Made by a program: the position numbers and the translations under genes | Shown here: in pieces, positions 21,896 to 33,203 of the stretch | How positions within the stretch are numbered: position 1 is the first letter of the stretch | Layout of the letters: each line of letters begins with the position of its first letter | Notes under the pieces: generated by a model | Seen by the model: only the letters and a program-made list of their open reading frames with translations | Databases searched by the model: none | What the model was told of the DNA's origin: nothing | Assembly: GCA_030374805.1 (NCBI GenBank) | Contig: JARGSG010000006.1 | Coordinates: 496,001 to 560,000 of the forward strand | Direction of reading: 5' to 3' | From: Gracilaria gracilis | Lineage: Eukaryota; Rhodophyta; Florideophyceae; Gracilariales; Gracilariaceae | DNA length: 64,000 nt

Positions 21896-22700
21896 TGAAA
21901 TACTTTTATTGGAACTAGTACAGTGTTGCAGTAAAACCCTTGAAAATGACAACAGCGTAGAACTATTAAAAAATATGTTCGTAAACAATAAAATCCTTGG
22001 ATTCGCGGAAAGCTGTTGGTACAAATCGAAAAGATCGTAGTACTTTCGCAGCAGGTATAAATAAAATATATTCTCCATTCAGAAGAGCCACAGCTGCCTC
22101 ATTACCAGCTTGTAACCTGCAAACGCATCGTTGCAAACTCTCCCTGCAAAATGGAGGTCAGAACTGTGATGGCGGATCTGAAAGGCCATTAGTGAACGGG
22201 ATACCCCCGACCAGACATTTTTTTGAGATCTCAACGCAGATATGGAAGGCAGCGTGGAAGCGGCGTCTCTGGCTGCCACATCACATCTCTCGGCGCCGCC
22301 GTAGCCACTGCCTACCGTCCGCCAAGAAAACCGCAGACGTCGAGGTACAAGCCACAGAATCGGCTCTCAGCGCGCTGCTGCTGGCACGCGACGAAGCGGC
22401 TCTGCAAAAAGCCGTCATGCGTCCGCTGTCCGTGCCGCAGAGCATTCTTTTGAAGCCGCCCGCGCAAGCGCACCAAGTTCATCCAGACGCTGCACCACGT
22501 CAATGTACGCTCGCGTTGGCACCCAATGTAGAGCAACGCATGTCCACTGCTCTGACGTGGTTCCGTCTCATAATACCTCGGGTTCCCGAGTACCCTCCAT
22601 GGGTGAAATATGAATAGGAAGTGGACCCCTGGCATGGTGGCAGAGAGACACCGTGATGGGTTGGTGAAGTCATAACTGGTTGACAGTTGTTCGCGGGTGC
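21896..22700. other. No supported gene
   Basis: A 206-codon ORF (21997-22617, plus) is open but its composition (Arg, Pro and Ala rich, no motif) and a competing minus-strand ORF argue for chance in a GC-rich patch. Confidence 0.35.
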
Positions 22701-23429
22701 TCGTGTATAGAATTGTCTCTGTTTACAGAGATACTTGGGTTAGATACTTATTTTAGTGGCCGCAACGGCGGTTCTGCACACCTACACCACGTGTGTGCAC
22801 CTGCCTCACTTCGCAATATTTTACTTAACTGTTTTAATTTATTATAGTGAAACTAATTAGGCGATGGCTCAACCGCCCTCGTCATCACGAAGAAAACTCA
22901 ACCTTGTTCGAGGCTCTGACTCGATCGCCGGCGCGACTTGCACAACAGGTCACCGCGTACAGTTTTGTTCACTTCATCCGAAAGGTATTCTTGAGGTACA
23001 CTGATCCGACATTGTCCTGTCTTCGGACTGATACTTACTGTGCAGGTGTCTGCTTACCAGTCTCTGGGTAGTTCTATCGCCTCTGCATAGATTTCTGCCG
23101 TGTGGGCTTAATACAAAACATCGTCTTCTCTTTTCCCGTTTTTCTTTACACTTCGTCCGGTCTGCCCGGGCTCGTCGACCGACCCGTCGGAATCTTTCTT
23201 TTGGGTTACCTTTTAATCTCCTTAAAGGCTCCGTGGACGCGTCACGCTTCCACTTCTCCCGATCTTTCCTACTTGGACTACTCCTTCGTTCTCTATCTCC
23301 ATAGACATATTCCGAACCTTGGTCGGCTTTACACCTGCAATATCTGTAGGACGGCGGACTCTATCATAGATTCTACCTCGTAGGAAGGCAAGGACTCGGA
23401 CTTTTTTAGATTTTTCGTTTTGCACTACA
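22700..23429 (+). mobile_element. LTR-like segment, family A, plus orientation
   Basis: It ends in TTTTGCACTACA (to 23429), the family terminus. The last 170 bp align with 600-770 (ACCTnGGTnGGnTTTACACC and the following GGACGG/GATACCTC blocks). The earlier part shares the block of CACGTGTGTGCACC with the LTR at 59.6 kb. The left end near 22.7 kb is approximate. It may be a solo LTR; no internal element sequence was found next to it. Confidence 0.5.
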
Positions 23430-25066
23430 CCCACAGCTGTGCCTTCCCTTCGCGCGCGCGCTAGCGATCGCGTCCGCGTCGCTCGTCATCGAGCTACGTG
23501 CAAACAAGGACATAAGACAAACACGATGAAGCAGCTTTACAAAGCGTTTTAGATGGTACTGTCATGGCGCCTCGCGCCTTCTTGGCCATCTTTGGCATAA
23601 CGGTACTGAGCGTGGTAACCGCAACCCTTTCCAGGTGTGTGGCTCACATCTTCGTCGCCACTGAAGAATGAAGCGTGTCTGCAGTAACTATGTAGTCGAG
23701 TACCCGACGCAGAAGTCTAACTACAGCCATGCGGTGCGGCGGACGCCGCCACAGCACGAATATTTAAATCCTGAAGGCCAGCTCACGAAGGAAGAGTGAA
23801 GGAAGAGATTGATCGTCATTACATATATCGTTATCGGGGAACAACATTCTCCTAAAAAGAGCGAAGAAACAACGAATTCGAAATTGGAAATCACTGCATT
23901 CATGCGCTTCTCCGCTGCATCTACATCGTCTGCTTCTTCCACTTCTAGTTCTTCATATTCAATATAATCGGCCGTTACTTCTTTTGCTTCACTGTCGACG
24001 AGAGTGTTCGAACGGGCGGAAAGAAGGTTAGAGCGGTCAGGGTCGTCATTAGTCACGAACCAAAATGGGGGATTGTTTTCTGTAGTTTCTTTGCCGTCTG
24101 GCCAACAAGCAAACCACAGGTGAAGAAAAGAGGGTGGACACACAAGAAAAAGTGGAAATCACGACGAGATAATTTCGTCCTAAGAATATCCACCAATCAT
24201 CGCCAAAACATAACGAACCATTACAAGCCAACATCTTGTTGCAGTACGGAATCAAGGTGAGCTGGGTTAGAGTTTGGAATGAACAGTATTGCTCGGCATG
24301 CAACTGAAGAAAATATGTATTAGTTCAATTCTCTATATGAATCCCCGAGTTGAAACATGGCATCTAAAGCGACTCTGGTAAACCACTTTTTTTCGACGAA
24401 ATCCCCCCTAGCCTGGGTCAACCCTGTATCCTCCTTTCTTTGTCGTCATTAAACTTATCTCTTAGCATTTTCCCCACGTTGTAGCATAGACTTTGTTTCC
24501 TGCTATCGACCATATTCTTTCTTTTTTTCTCTTTCAGACGGATTAGTCTTCCGCCCCTGCTATTAGGGTGATGCAGTGTTTTACTACAAACTGAACCCGC
24601 CTCGCACAACTCATTTGAAGCTTTCTGTTCAGTGCCTTCCTGTCCTAAGGCTGTCTAATTTCGAGTTGCGTGCCCTAATATATTCTACGTGGGCACCAGC
24701 GCACTATCTTTGGTGCCTTGCGGCCCAATAGAGTAACTTCACGGAACATTGGCATAAACATTGCGTTTGAGATATATATTGCGCTATTTTTTGCCTTCTT
24801 AGGCTAACAGCCCCTAGAATTCATATTTTTTCCTTGGTTGTAGCCACTTATGTCGTTTGAAAATTTCTTTTTAAAATTAAGTCCAAATGAACAGAAGATT
24901 TTGGCTTTTCTAAAATTTGCAGAACATTTCAACCATAATGTTGCATCTTTTCTTATCAGGAATTACGTATGGTGAGAAGCATACGTATCAAGCATTGACT
25001 TTCTTTACTCCAGCGGTACTCAACAGAACAGGTGAGCTCACGTATAGCAAAATTTTACGGGAAAAC
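23430..25066. other. Gene-free stretch
   Basis: No gene supported. Small GC-rich patches with alternating GCGC near 23455 and otherwise AT-rich DNA. Confidence 0.4.
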
Positions 25067-25910
25067 TGTAAGGCAAAGCCGGGAAGGAAAAAAAACACAA
25101 ACCGCGCAAGCGGGTACACACAAAAGGTGTTCAGACTTGCTCTCTATTGGAACAGAGCAGTGGCTGAACCCTCCGATGAGGCCGAAACGTGCCAGGCGTA
25201 ACCCCGGCTGGCCTCTTCCTGACTTACAGAGGGAGGTCGAGGTTGGCAATGGAGGGGGCAAATGGATGGAATCCACTGGGTGTGGCGTATCCTGCAACAA
25301 AAGAGGTGAGATAGAGGGTAGCAAAACAAGCCGCACTGCGGAGCACAGACTCGTGAGAGCGGGGAATAATCTTGGGACAACAAGGGAAAACCTGTACAAC
25401 AGGGTAGAATATAGCAAAGCCGTTAGACGGAAGACAGAAAGGTGTACAAAAGAATGATAAATAAAAAGCCGTAACGACGGATCGGTGCTTCTCAGTGACG
25501 GAGGTGGAGAACTTGTCCGGATAATTAGAGGTGTTCCCTGGGGATGGGGCAGAAGACCGTGCGCAAGCAGAACTCAAGCTGGGGCCAAGGCCTCGTGGAG
25601 GTGTACTCCCCGTACAGTGGCGGCAAGTGCCGCCACTTATATACGGCTAACAAATATCAATTAAAATATCTAAGTACCCGGCACGCTGGCCAACACTACC
25701 CACGTGTGCCCCCATGAATCTCTTTCAACGGCGCACCTGGTGATCGGGCGCGGGCCACACGTTTCATTCTAATCATACCCTTCGTAGACGGATAACTAAT
25801 CTGGGGGAAGCAGCCAAATAGACTTCATTATAATAGAAAGTTCAGCCGAAAATAACAACGGATTTATGAGTTGCATCTCCCCCAGGCCCTGCCAAGGCAA
25901 TTGCTTTACA
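25067..25910 (-). mobile_element. 3' LTR of the gypsy element
   Basis: On the plus strand it runs from TGTAAGGCAAAGCC to GGCAATTGCTTTACA, so the two ends are imperfect inverted repeats. On the minus strand a TATA box (TATATAAG, 25643-25636) is followed at once by a perfect 10-bp inverted repeat (25616-25637). The minus orientation is supported by this TATA box and by the adjoining polypurine tract. Confidence 0.8.
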
Positions 25911-25925
25911 TCTTTTCCTTCTCAG
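25911..25925 (-). other. Polypurine tract
   Basis: The minus strand reads GAGAAGGAAAAGA directly before the LTR start TGTAAAGC. This is the expected position of the purine-rich primer for second-strand synthesis and fixes the element's orientation. Confidence 0.65.
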
Positions 25926-25964
25926 GCGGAAACGTCACACTCGTTCGGCTCTTCACTTCCCATC

Positions 25965-27835
25965 ATGGGCCTGTATAATCCGAACCCTGGCGATGAGTAT
26001 GCGGACGACTCGGACTCCAACAACTTGGAACTCGTACCATATTTGGCTCCTTCGACTCTCATCGACACAACTATGCCTACCAACAACAACACTTCCGGGA
26101 ACTGCGGTGCTCCCTCGGGCGAGATTGTGAGATGACAACTGCAGACCCACGGCTCCGGTCGGTGCCTATGCCCCAATCGTCGGGTGCTTCCACTTCTGGT
26201 GCGGCATCCATCGCGACAGCAGCAACTCCTAATCCAGCTCCCATGTAAGATTGGTTCAACGCAGGCGTGCCGACAAATACGGGCGGATGAACCAGCTTTG
26301 GGAGTCTTTCTGTCCGTGATCCTCACCGCCATAGCGGCTTGTTTGCATAAACCCCGTCGTTTAATGCCAAACCGTTCGGGATGAAGCGTTGATCAACTCC
26401 TTCGCCGTTGACAGCTATCTCCCCGGAGTGCTTCGCATTAGCGTCGTACGCTCATGGGACTGGCTCCCCCGTATCATGGTTCATCCAGATTTTCTCTGGT
26501 ATATGAGGAGCGAGAGCCAGGCATTCGCTCGCCGGGAGGATGCCCACATTGGGTATGAGCGACACTTCTGGGCTTCGAACGAGCATCCGGTTCCGCTTCA
26601 TTACAGGTTTGACGTGGCCTGCTACCGTACGTACGGCAAAGTTTAGTACGGAGATCGACCTGCTGTTGTCTTCTACAAGATTAACCGCTATGCAGATGTC
26701 GTCCAGCCCCACCAGAATCTCATCCTTTGGGCTCGTTCAACCTTTTGGGCCAAGTTCCTGTACCTCTGCAATTCGTCGCTGCGCGAGTTCTTCGAATGCT
26801 CCCGTCACGAAAGGAAGTGGCGATCCTGCTTTGGGATTTCGGTACCGTACCAATGCTCGGCGGTTGAGCGAATCGCGGGGCGTTTCTATCAAGAGCGATA
26901 CGTTCCGCTGTCATTATTCTGGCCTGCGGTCGAGGTTTTTCGAGGGGGCCATGTGGAACTCTCACCATGCGACATACTTCGGGTCGTACTACATGAAGAA
27001 TCCGCCGCGCGGCCTGTGGGGAATCCCTTCCAACGAGTAGACTGTCCGTGTAGCTGCATTCCTCTTCTGGGAGGTGTATGATCACTACTGGCTTTGGTTT
27101 GTGACGGAGATGATTCGCCGTTTCATTTGGAATTTAAACTTCACGGATATGATCGGATCCGTCCGCAATTTGCGGGAATTCATGTCCTTGGTAAAGGCCA
27201 TCGACGGTGTCGAATGGGACTCCGTGCTTGGCAATCAGGTCTCCGAGGGAATCCGTCCGGTTACAGACCGGTCTGCCGGCTTCGACTTCCGCACTGACCA
27301 CTTTGCAAAATTTGACCTATGAGAATGGGAGATAGTCACAGCCACCGAGGCGCAGGAGCGCCGTCATATCGACCAGAATGTCCCACATTCTCGCGGGTTC
27401 GTCTTCGTCGAAGACGAAGACTACGAGAGTCGTGATGAGGCTGGAAGCCCAATGGACCAGAGAGAGGACCTGCAAATTGACGTGATCGACGTAACTGGAG
27501 ATGACGGCGGGTCCGCTGATGCGGCAGTGCAGAATACGTTTAATGCAGTCGGCGCTTGGCAGACCTCCGCTTCCACAGGTGGGGCCAGTTCTAGTACCAA
27601 ACCCCAAAAGATCGTCATCCGCAATTTGTTTCGCGGCTTGGGCGTGCTTGTGTCTGAAACGGTGACCGATTTGGCTCTGCTACAGGGCCTTGTGGCTCAG
27701 TGGTTAGCCCAAGATCGTGGGTCTGGTTCCGGATCGTCCAGCTTGATATTGAACTCTTCGGCGGGGGCTCCTGTGTATATACTAATATATAGCTTGGCTC
27801 ACACATTAAGCGTTTCCGGTAGCTACCTGCTTTAG
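25965..27835 (+). pseudogene. Unrecognised ORF set running antisense to the host retrotransposon
   Basis: Plus-strand coding-like sequence in several frames. It has an acidic start (MGLYNPNPGDEYADDSDSN), then aromatic-rich segments such as WDWLPRIMVHPDFLWYMRSE and YDHYWLWFVTEMIRRFIWNL, and an acidic Ser/Thr-rich part with REDLQIDVIDVTGDD. Between about 26.9 and 27.8 kb a single frame is kept except for a TAG (27038) and a TGA (27320). I do not recognise a family. It could be an antisense accessory ORF of the retrotransposon, the gag of a second element, or a captured gene. It sits where integrase of the minus-strand element is expected. Confidence 0.4.
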
Positions 27836-29445
27836 CAAAATTTCTTCATCCCTCCTCCTTCTCAGGGGACAGCACCTCGCGATGGGCAGCTGCTCCTTAT
27901 CTAAGGGAGGTATTCCGCTTGAAGCGAATTACAATTCTTCAACTTCCTCTTCTTAGGCTTCTTCTTCATCTTCTTCTTCCATTCCACCATATGGTGGCTT
28001 TTCCACCGAAGCGGCAAGTGTTCCACGTCAGTGGCATATCTAGGGTGGGCGTTAACCCACTTGGGCTTTGTCAAGCTTGTACGGTGTCGGCGTGTCAGTC
28101 CTCCACTAGTACTGTAGTGCCTTCGAGCAAGGCAGGGGCTCGATAGGTTCGAGTCTGTTCTCCGAGGGGCGGTAGCCGTACCAACGGAGTTTGAATAACA
28201 GCTCTCCAGTAGAGTCTTGGCCGTGCTTCACTTTACGGTCCACTACGAACTAGGGTTCGAAAACACTCCCTTCTGGTGGCTTGAACAGGGAGGTCTCATC
28301 CGAGATGGTCGAAAGGTCCTCCTTAGAGGGGCGGATTGATCTTTCACTGTCGTGGCTCTCGCGGGTGATAGCTCTCATCTTCCGTTTCGGCGGCAATGCA
28401 TTCCGTACACTAGGTCTCGGTAGCGCTCCCCAAGGAGCTTCTCGGCGGGGAAAGCTCTCCGGTGAGGGGTCTGGAGCCACTTGCTTGTGAAGTTGTGGGG
28501 AGATTCCGTCTGGACGGAAGGGGGATTTGGGTGTTTCGGAGAGATCGTTCTAATCGACGGGGAACGAACCTCCGTGCGGGGGGCTATCGAGCGGTGTTCC
28601 GTCATGTACGTTCACGACGGTTTGCCACTCACTGCGGGATTTGTGGTTGCAACCGTCATGGTGCCGTGGTGAGCCGTTTCAATTACAGAGCTACCGTTTT
28701 TTTAACGGCTCGTCACTCTCCGTGGTACTCCCCGTGGCACGCGTGTGCCCTCGGCGTGCACCGTCATGTGCATTGTCATCCTTCAAGGGAGGCGTTCCGT
28801 TCACGGTGGGTGGCGGAGGTCGTGCCGTGCGCGCGTCCAACGTATTTGGCTTCTGTCCACCTAGATTCTTGTCCACCTGTACCGATGTCGTCGTGTGCCC
28901 TGCCGTTCTGGTGCCGTCCTTGACTAAGTCGATTGTACCTCCCAGGCTTGGAGCTGCCGTCACAGTATGGTCTCTAACAACCAGTTTCTCTTCCGAATGC
29001 TCGTCTTCTCCGCTGATGGGGCATCATCCGTCTTGTCTCAATTTTGCAGTAGCGGTGCGTTGCCGTGTATGTTCCCGGACTCTGGGCTTTGAACGGCGCC
29101 ACTGCTGCAGGCCTGCATTCTCTGTCAGCGACGGCAATGCGCCAGCGATATCTTTTGAGTCGTGGACAGCTGTCTCCGACTGCACAACCCAAATGAACAT
29201 AGATACTCTGCGTGCAGAGTCTGCTTGCAGCGGCGACGCGGAAGACGATTAATGTGCACCCCCTGGCGTTGGGCTTTCGGATGGGCACTCGCTTCAACAT
29301 TTTCGCGCGTTTCCCGTCCGCGACGGCAAAGAGACACTTAATCAGTTCCCAGCAGTGTCCTGCGAGGGTGGAGTATCCATTTGGAACGGCGGAGACTGCG
29401 AAAAAGCAGCGTGACGAGAATGAGCGTCCCCCTTCCCCTCCCCAA
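27836..29445. other. No recognisable gene; several overlapping GC-rich ORFs
   Basis: ORFs on both strands (for example 28462-28923 and 28641-29252 plus) show no motif and no consistent frame. The reverse transcriptase on the minus strand breaks off at about 29475, so a rearrangement junction lies here. Confidence 0.35.
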
Positions 29446-30457
29446 CTAGAATGGCGGGGCCTGGAGCGATAATCCTAGTAGTGCGTTCGTGAGCCCAAAC
29501 GTCATCCGGTTGAATCGGTATAGTCCTTGATGACATACAAACGCCATTTTATCACGGTCCTCCACCCTTACTAGGACTTGCCAATATCCCCAGTTTGCGT
29601 CGAGGGTCGAGAACACCTTTGCGCTTCCTAGCGAATCGATATATTCCTCCATCCTCGGGATGGGATACACGTCCTTGCCGGTAGTCGCGTTAAGCTTGCG
29701 GTAGTCGATACAAAAATTCCAAGAACCATCGGGTTTGGGAGCGATACCACGAGCGAGGCCCATGGCGACTGAGCCGGTTCAATGACTATGGCTCGGAGCA
29801 TCTTCTCGACTTTGGTCTTCTCCTCTTCCCGAGCTGTCGGTCCTGCCCTGTAAGGGTGTTGCAAGATTGGCCGAGTGTTCGGCAGCACATCTATCCGATG
29901 TTCGGTAATCCCAATCTTCCCAAGGGAACCGTCTCAAATAGGGACGAACTCACGTAGCATATTCGGTAACTTTTCACGATGACACTATGGGACATGGGTA
30001 AAGTCCAGAGACTCTAGCTCCTGTACGGGGTCGTTCTTCTCAGATCCAGGTGGTTCTGGCCTTCCTTCCGACGATGTAGGCATTGCTTCTGTGGAAGAGT
30101 TCGAAACTTCTTTACACGACGAGCTCGGCGCAACATCTCCCGACGAATTTTTCGGCCCGGTTGCGGCTGAAAGAGTCTCAGCGCACTTCCCCTTTCCCTC
30201 CTCAGCTTCGAGGATTCTGAGAACATCAGCGGTAGAGACCTGTGTGGGTACAATAGCCACCGGGTATCGTATCATAGAACCAATGACCTGGTTCTTTACC
30301 AACTTCTGTGGAGAGGAGCTAAAATTAGCAACCAATACCCAAAAAGGCTTTTCTGGCTCGACAACTACAATCCCATTCTCAAGGGCTAAGTTCTGCCTTT
30401 CTTAAAAGAGAGGCAATGGTTGAACCATGTGTAAGCCGTTCTGTGCGGTCATCCGCA
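29446..30457 (-). pseudogene. Ty3/gypsy reverse transcriptase, N-terminal part only
   Basis: The reading begins with a pol linker (NGIVVVEPEKPFWVLVANFS). It continues through a stop near 29938 into ITEHRIDVLPNTRP, then SPWASLVV, and after a one-base frameshift KPDGSWNFCIDYRKLNA, PIPRMEEYIDSLGSAKVFST and MTFGLTNA. These are reverse transcriptase blocks up to just before the YxDD active site. At about 29475 similarity stops abruptly, so the catalytic Asp pair, RNase H and integrase are absent. It follows the protease part at 33.2-33.6 kb once the nested MITE and pogo DNA is taken out. Confidence 0.8.
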
Positions 30458-31078
30458 CCCTATGAACCTCGAAATTGTCCCAAACGTGGCCCAGAGTTGG
30501 ACAATAGTGGTATATTTAGGTTCAAAATTTGCTAGAAGTGCTTTTCAGGTAAAAAGACGTCGGTCATGGGCAAATTTATATGCCCGAAATTTTGTCCGAA
30601 ATAAGGGCAAAATGTGGGCATTAAGGTTCTGAGTGACAGTCATATTCTAACGCCAACAACATTTTCCACCCAGTTTTGAATGATTTTCAGAATTGCGTAC
30701 AGTAAACCCTTGGTATACGGGTACCGCGTAAGATGGATATCCAGCATATTAGGATATGGTGGCCATCTACGCAAGTGAGATCCCGCTTTGGGCAGCTTCA
30801 GCAATGATTGCTTGGGATACGGATATGGAGATACTGTGGGAGAACTGAAAATAGCAAATGTTACATAAAACAGAAGTTTTATGATACTCTGCCCGCTTGT
30901 TTCAAGGCTATATATTATTGCAGTATGAGTTTTTCCACCCATGTAGTACATGAATTGTTTCTACAATAGGCACCGACCTTGACTGTCCCTAAACGGCAAA
31001 AACCCATAAGAGGAAAGTGTTTGCGTCCCAATCGAAGTCATGTAGGAGCCTGCAATAGTTTATAAGGTCACATACAAT

Positions 31079-31370
31079 CCCTACGAACAGCAAATCTCGC
31101 CCAAAATATGGCCAAAATGTGGCCGAAATATGGCCATTTAGCTCGAAAACTTGTGAGGACGTGTAACGAGCTAAGATAAACAAATTTTACTTTTCTTCGT
31201 ATGGCCGAAATATGGCAGAACCGAGGCCCAAACATGGCCGAAGTGTACACGTGTCAATGATCAAAAGTATTCAATTTACCCAGTCACACGTTTTCACAGG
31301 TTTTCGACCTAGATGGCCATATTTCGGTCCCATTTCGGCCATATTTCGGCCAGATTTGCTGTTCGTAGGG
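31079..31370. mobile_element. Inner MITE, 292 bp
   Basis: Terminal inverted repeats CCCTACGAACAGCAAATCT (19 bp, perfect) with AAT on both sides (31076-31078 and 31371-31373), suggesting a 3-bp target duplication. Just inside both ends are repeated GGCCGAAATATGGCC-like motifs in inverse orientation. It encodes nothing. Its termini resemble the outer MITE (CCCTAyGAAC), and its insertion lies 63 bp before the transposase start codon. Confidence 0.8.
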
Positions 31371-31432
31371 AATGTAGGTGATGACTTTAGTTTACATTCT
31401 GCAGCGCTTTGTTTCTTGAGAGGCCTGAAAGC

Positions 31433-33034
31433 ATGGGCTCTCGTGTGGCTCTCACAAACAAAAAAAAGACGCTGTTCGCACAGAACACATACGTCGTAGA
31501 GAAGAATGTCTTCCCTGCGATCAACAGACATTGGCACAGTGGGCGAAAAATACATTCAAGCTTCCCAAAGCGCCTGGCCAGTCTACCTTGTCTCGAATTA
31601 TAAGAACCCCCCAAAGACCTTTCTCAAACCCCGAACCGCTATAGAACTCGACAAGGAGCTTTTCCGGAGTTTGAGAAAGCTCTATTCGATTGGATTATGG
31701 TACAATTCTCTGATGACAAAGCGATAAATGGTCCTCTGATTATCGAATATGGAGCACGTATAATGGAAAAAATGAATGCCGTTCTGCCTCTCGAACAAAA
31801 AATAAAGCTTTCGCTGAGCAACGGTTGGCTCTACAATTCTCAACAGAGGCATGGGTTACGGTCATTCAAATCGTATGGCGAAAGTGGTGATGCTGATGAT
31901 GAAGCCATTGCGGCCAACATGGAGCGTTTGAAAGCCAAAATACTGTCCTACAATCCGGAGGACTGCTACAATGCCGATGAATTTGGTTTGTTTTATCGTA
32001 TGGCTCCTGATAGAACTATTGCAGTCAAACGAATGCCCGGACGGAAAAAATAGAAAGTGAGGATGACCTTTTTAGCCCGCACTAATGCAGATGGAACCGA
32101 CCGTGTTCCATTACTGATTATAGGAAAATCAAGAAGGCCGCACTGCTTTAAGAAGAAGACCGGGGAAGAACTAGGGTTTGACTATTATTGGAATAGCAAA
32201 GCATGGATGACAGGTCAAATATTTGTGCAGTGGATGTCCCGTTTCTCTGCCCATATACGATCAATTTCTTCGTCAAAGAAAGTGTTACTTCTTCTGGATA
32301 ATGCTAGTGTCCATGGGAGTGTGGAAGTTCTTCCTAGCTTGGCAAGCGTAGAAGTTCTTTTTCTTCCACGAAACACTACATCTAAGATCCAGCCAATGAA
32401 TGCTGGTGTGACTGCGTCATTGAAGAAGAGGTATAGAAAATACTTGTATCAAAGGGCGCTAGACCAGATGGACATTGAACTGAAGGACATCTACAAAATT
32501 GATCAGCTGACGGCAATGCGGAAGGTGAAGGTAATTTGGGAGAACGACATTCCAAGCAAGGTTTTCTGGAACTGCTGGATTCACACTGGTTTGATTTCCG
32601 GCATGAGCATTGAAGGAAGTTAGCAAGATGATGAAGACTTAGTGCCCGAAGGACTGATGTCTTTCGTAAGGCAGTTGGTTCCTGAGCGCGTATCACAGCG
32701 CATCACTGTCGAGTCTTTGCTAAATGTAGAGGGAGAAAATGAAGAGTGTACTCGGACTCCAACTGTTGAGGACATTGCTTTGTCTGCTGTCGACAACATC
32801 AATAATGATGAAAAAGACTGTGTCGAAGAAGACAAAGACCCTACGTTGCTGGAAGAGTTGACGGTGGAGGACAAACTGGGGTACCTGGGTATTGTGCTGT
32901 TGATTTTGGAGGAGGAAGCTCAAGGTAACAGTCAAGCTGTGCCAGTTCTAAGGAGAACGCAACGTTTGCTACGCAGTCGACGTATTTATAATATGACACA
33001 GTCTTGCATAAAGTCGTTCTTTGGAGCTCAGTAG
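31433..33034 (+). pseudogene. pogo/Tigger transposase, inactive copy
   Basis: The start codon is ATG 31433. After a slip in a run of eight A (31454-31461) the frame enters a helix-turn-helix part (LAQWAKNTFKLPKAPGQSTL, ending SRIIR), the CENP-B/Tc5-like DNA-binding domain. A second frame change near 31625 leads to the PEFEKALFDWIMVQF second binding domain. The DDE catalytic domain shows the first Asp in CYNADEFGLF and the second in LLLDNASVHG. The third residue is Asn in SKIQPMNAGV (codon AAT, 32399-32401), where active relatives have Asp. Two in-frame TAG codons (32051, 32621) interrupt an otherwise open frame that ends at TAG TAA (33032). The acidic C-terminus is usual for the family. Confidence 0.85.
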
Positions 33035-33203
33035 TAACTCGATACTCCTTGTTAGACTACATGAAACCTGCCCGCGTTTTATCCCTAACCGCATTAGAAG
33101 GATGGGAATTTTGTCCATGCTCCGCATCCTTCTATCAAGGGTTTACTGTACTAATTTCGTCCACATTTACGAAATGTTTGGGACTATTTCGATGTTCATA
33201 GGG

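Larger units (their letters stand above)
30700..33148 (+). mobile_element. pogo/Tigger-type DNA transposon
   Basis: Ends CAGTAAACCCTTGGTA (30700) and TATCAAGGGTTTACTG (to 33148) are inverted repeats flanked by TA on both sides (30698-30699, 33149-33150), the target duplication typical of pogo/Tc1-mariner elements. The 2449 bp include one transposase gene and, in the left flank of that gene, an inserted MITE of 292 bp. Confidence 0.85.
30458..33203. mobile_element. Outer MITE (about 295 bp of its own), split by a pogo insertion
   Basis: Its ends are inverted repeats: CCCTATGAACCTCGAAATTG at 30458 and, as reverse complement at 33203, CCCTATGAACATCGAAATAG; the match continues into GTCCCAAAC. 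After removing the pogo element and one TA, the remaining length is about 295 bp, almost the same as the related MITE at 31079-31370. Flanking triplets are GCA and GGA, so a 3-bp target duplication is possible but imperfect. It interrupts the gypsy polyprotein between the end of protease (SQTWFKVTS) and the next pol segment. Confidence 0.7.

Noticed and set aside
21997..22617. 206-codon ORF
   Set aside because: GC-rich patch, no motif, competing frames on the other strand and no sign of conservation inside the window.
25032..25577. ORFs on both strands in the LTR at 25 kb and their counterparts at 36.0-36.6 kb
   Set aside because: They lie inside a pair of LTRs; similarity between the two loci comes from the LTR duplication, not from a gene family.
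28462..29252. Overlapping plus-strand ORFs with scattered Cys and His
   Set aside because: No spacing fits a zinc knuckle or finger, and the two ORFs occupy the same DNA in different frames.
7900..33034. Alternative nuclear code with UAG/UAA as sense codons
   Set aside because: Several frames contain only UAA/UAG, which would fit such a code. However, one intact host gene ends in TAG (42488), UGA stops also occur inside the broken frames, and the breaks fit decayed transposons. No proof either way, but decay is simpler.
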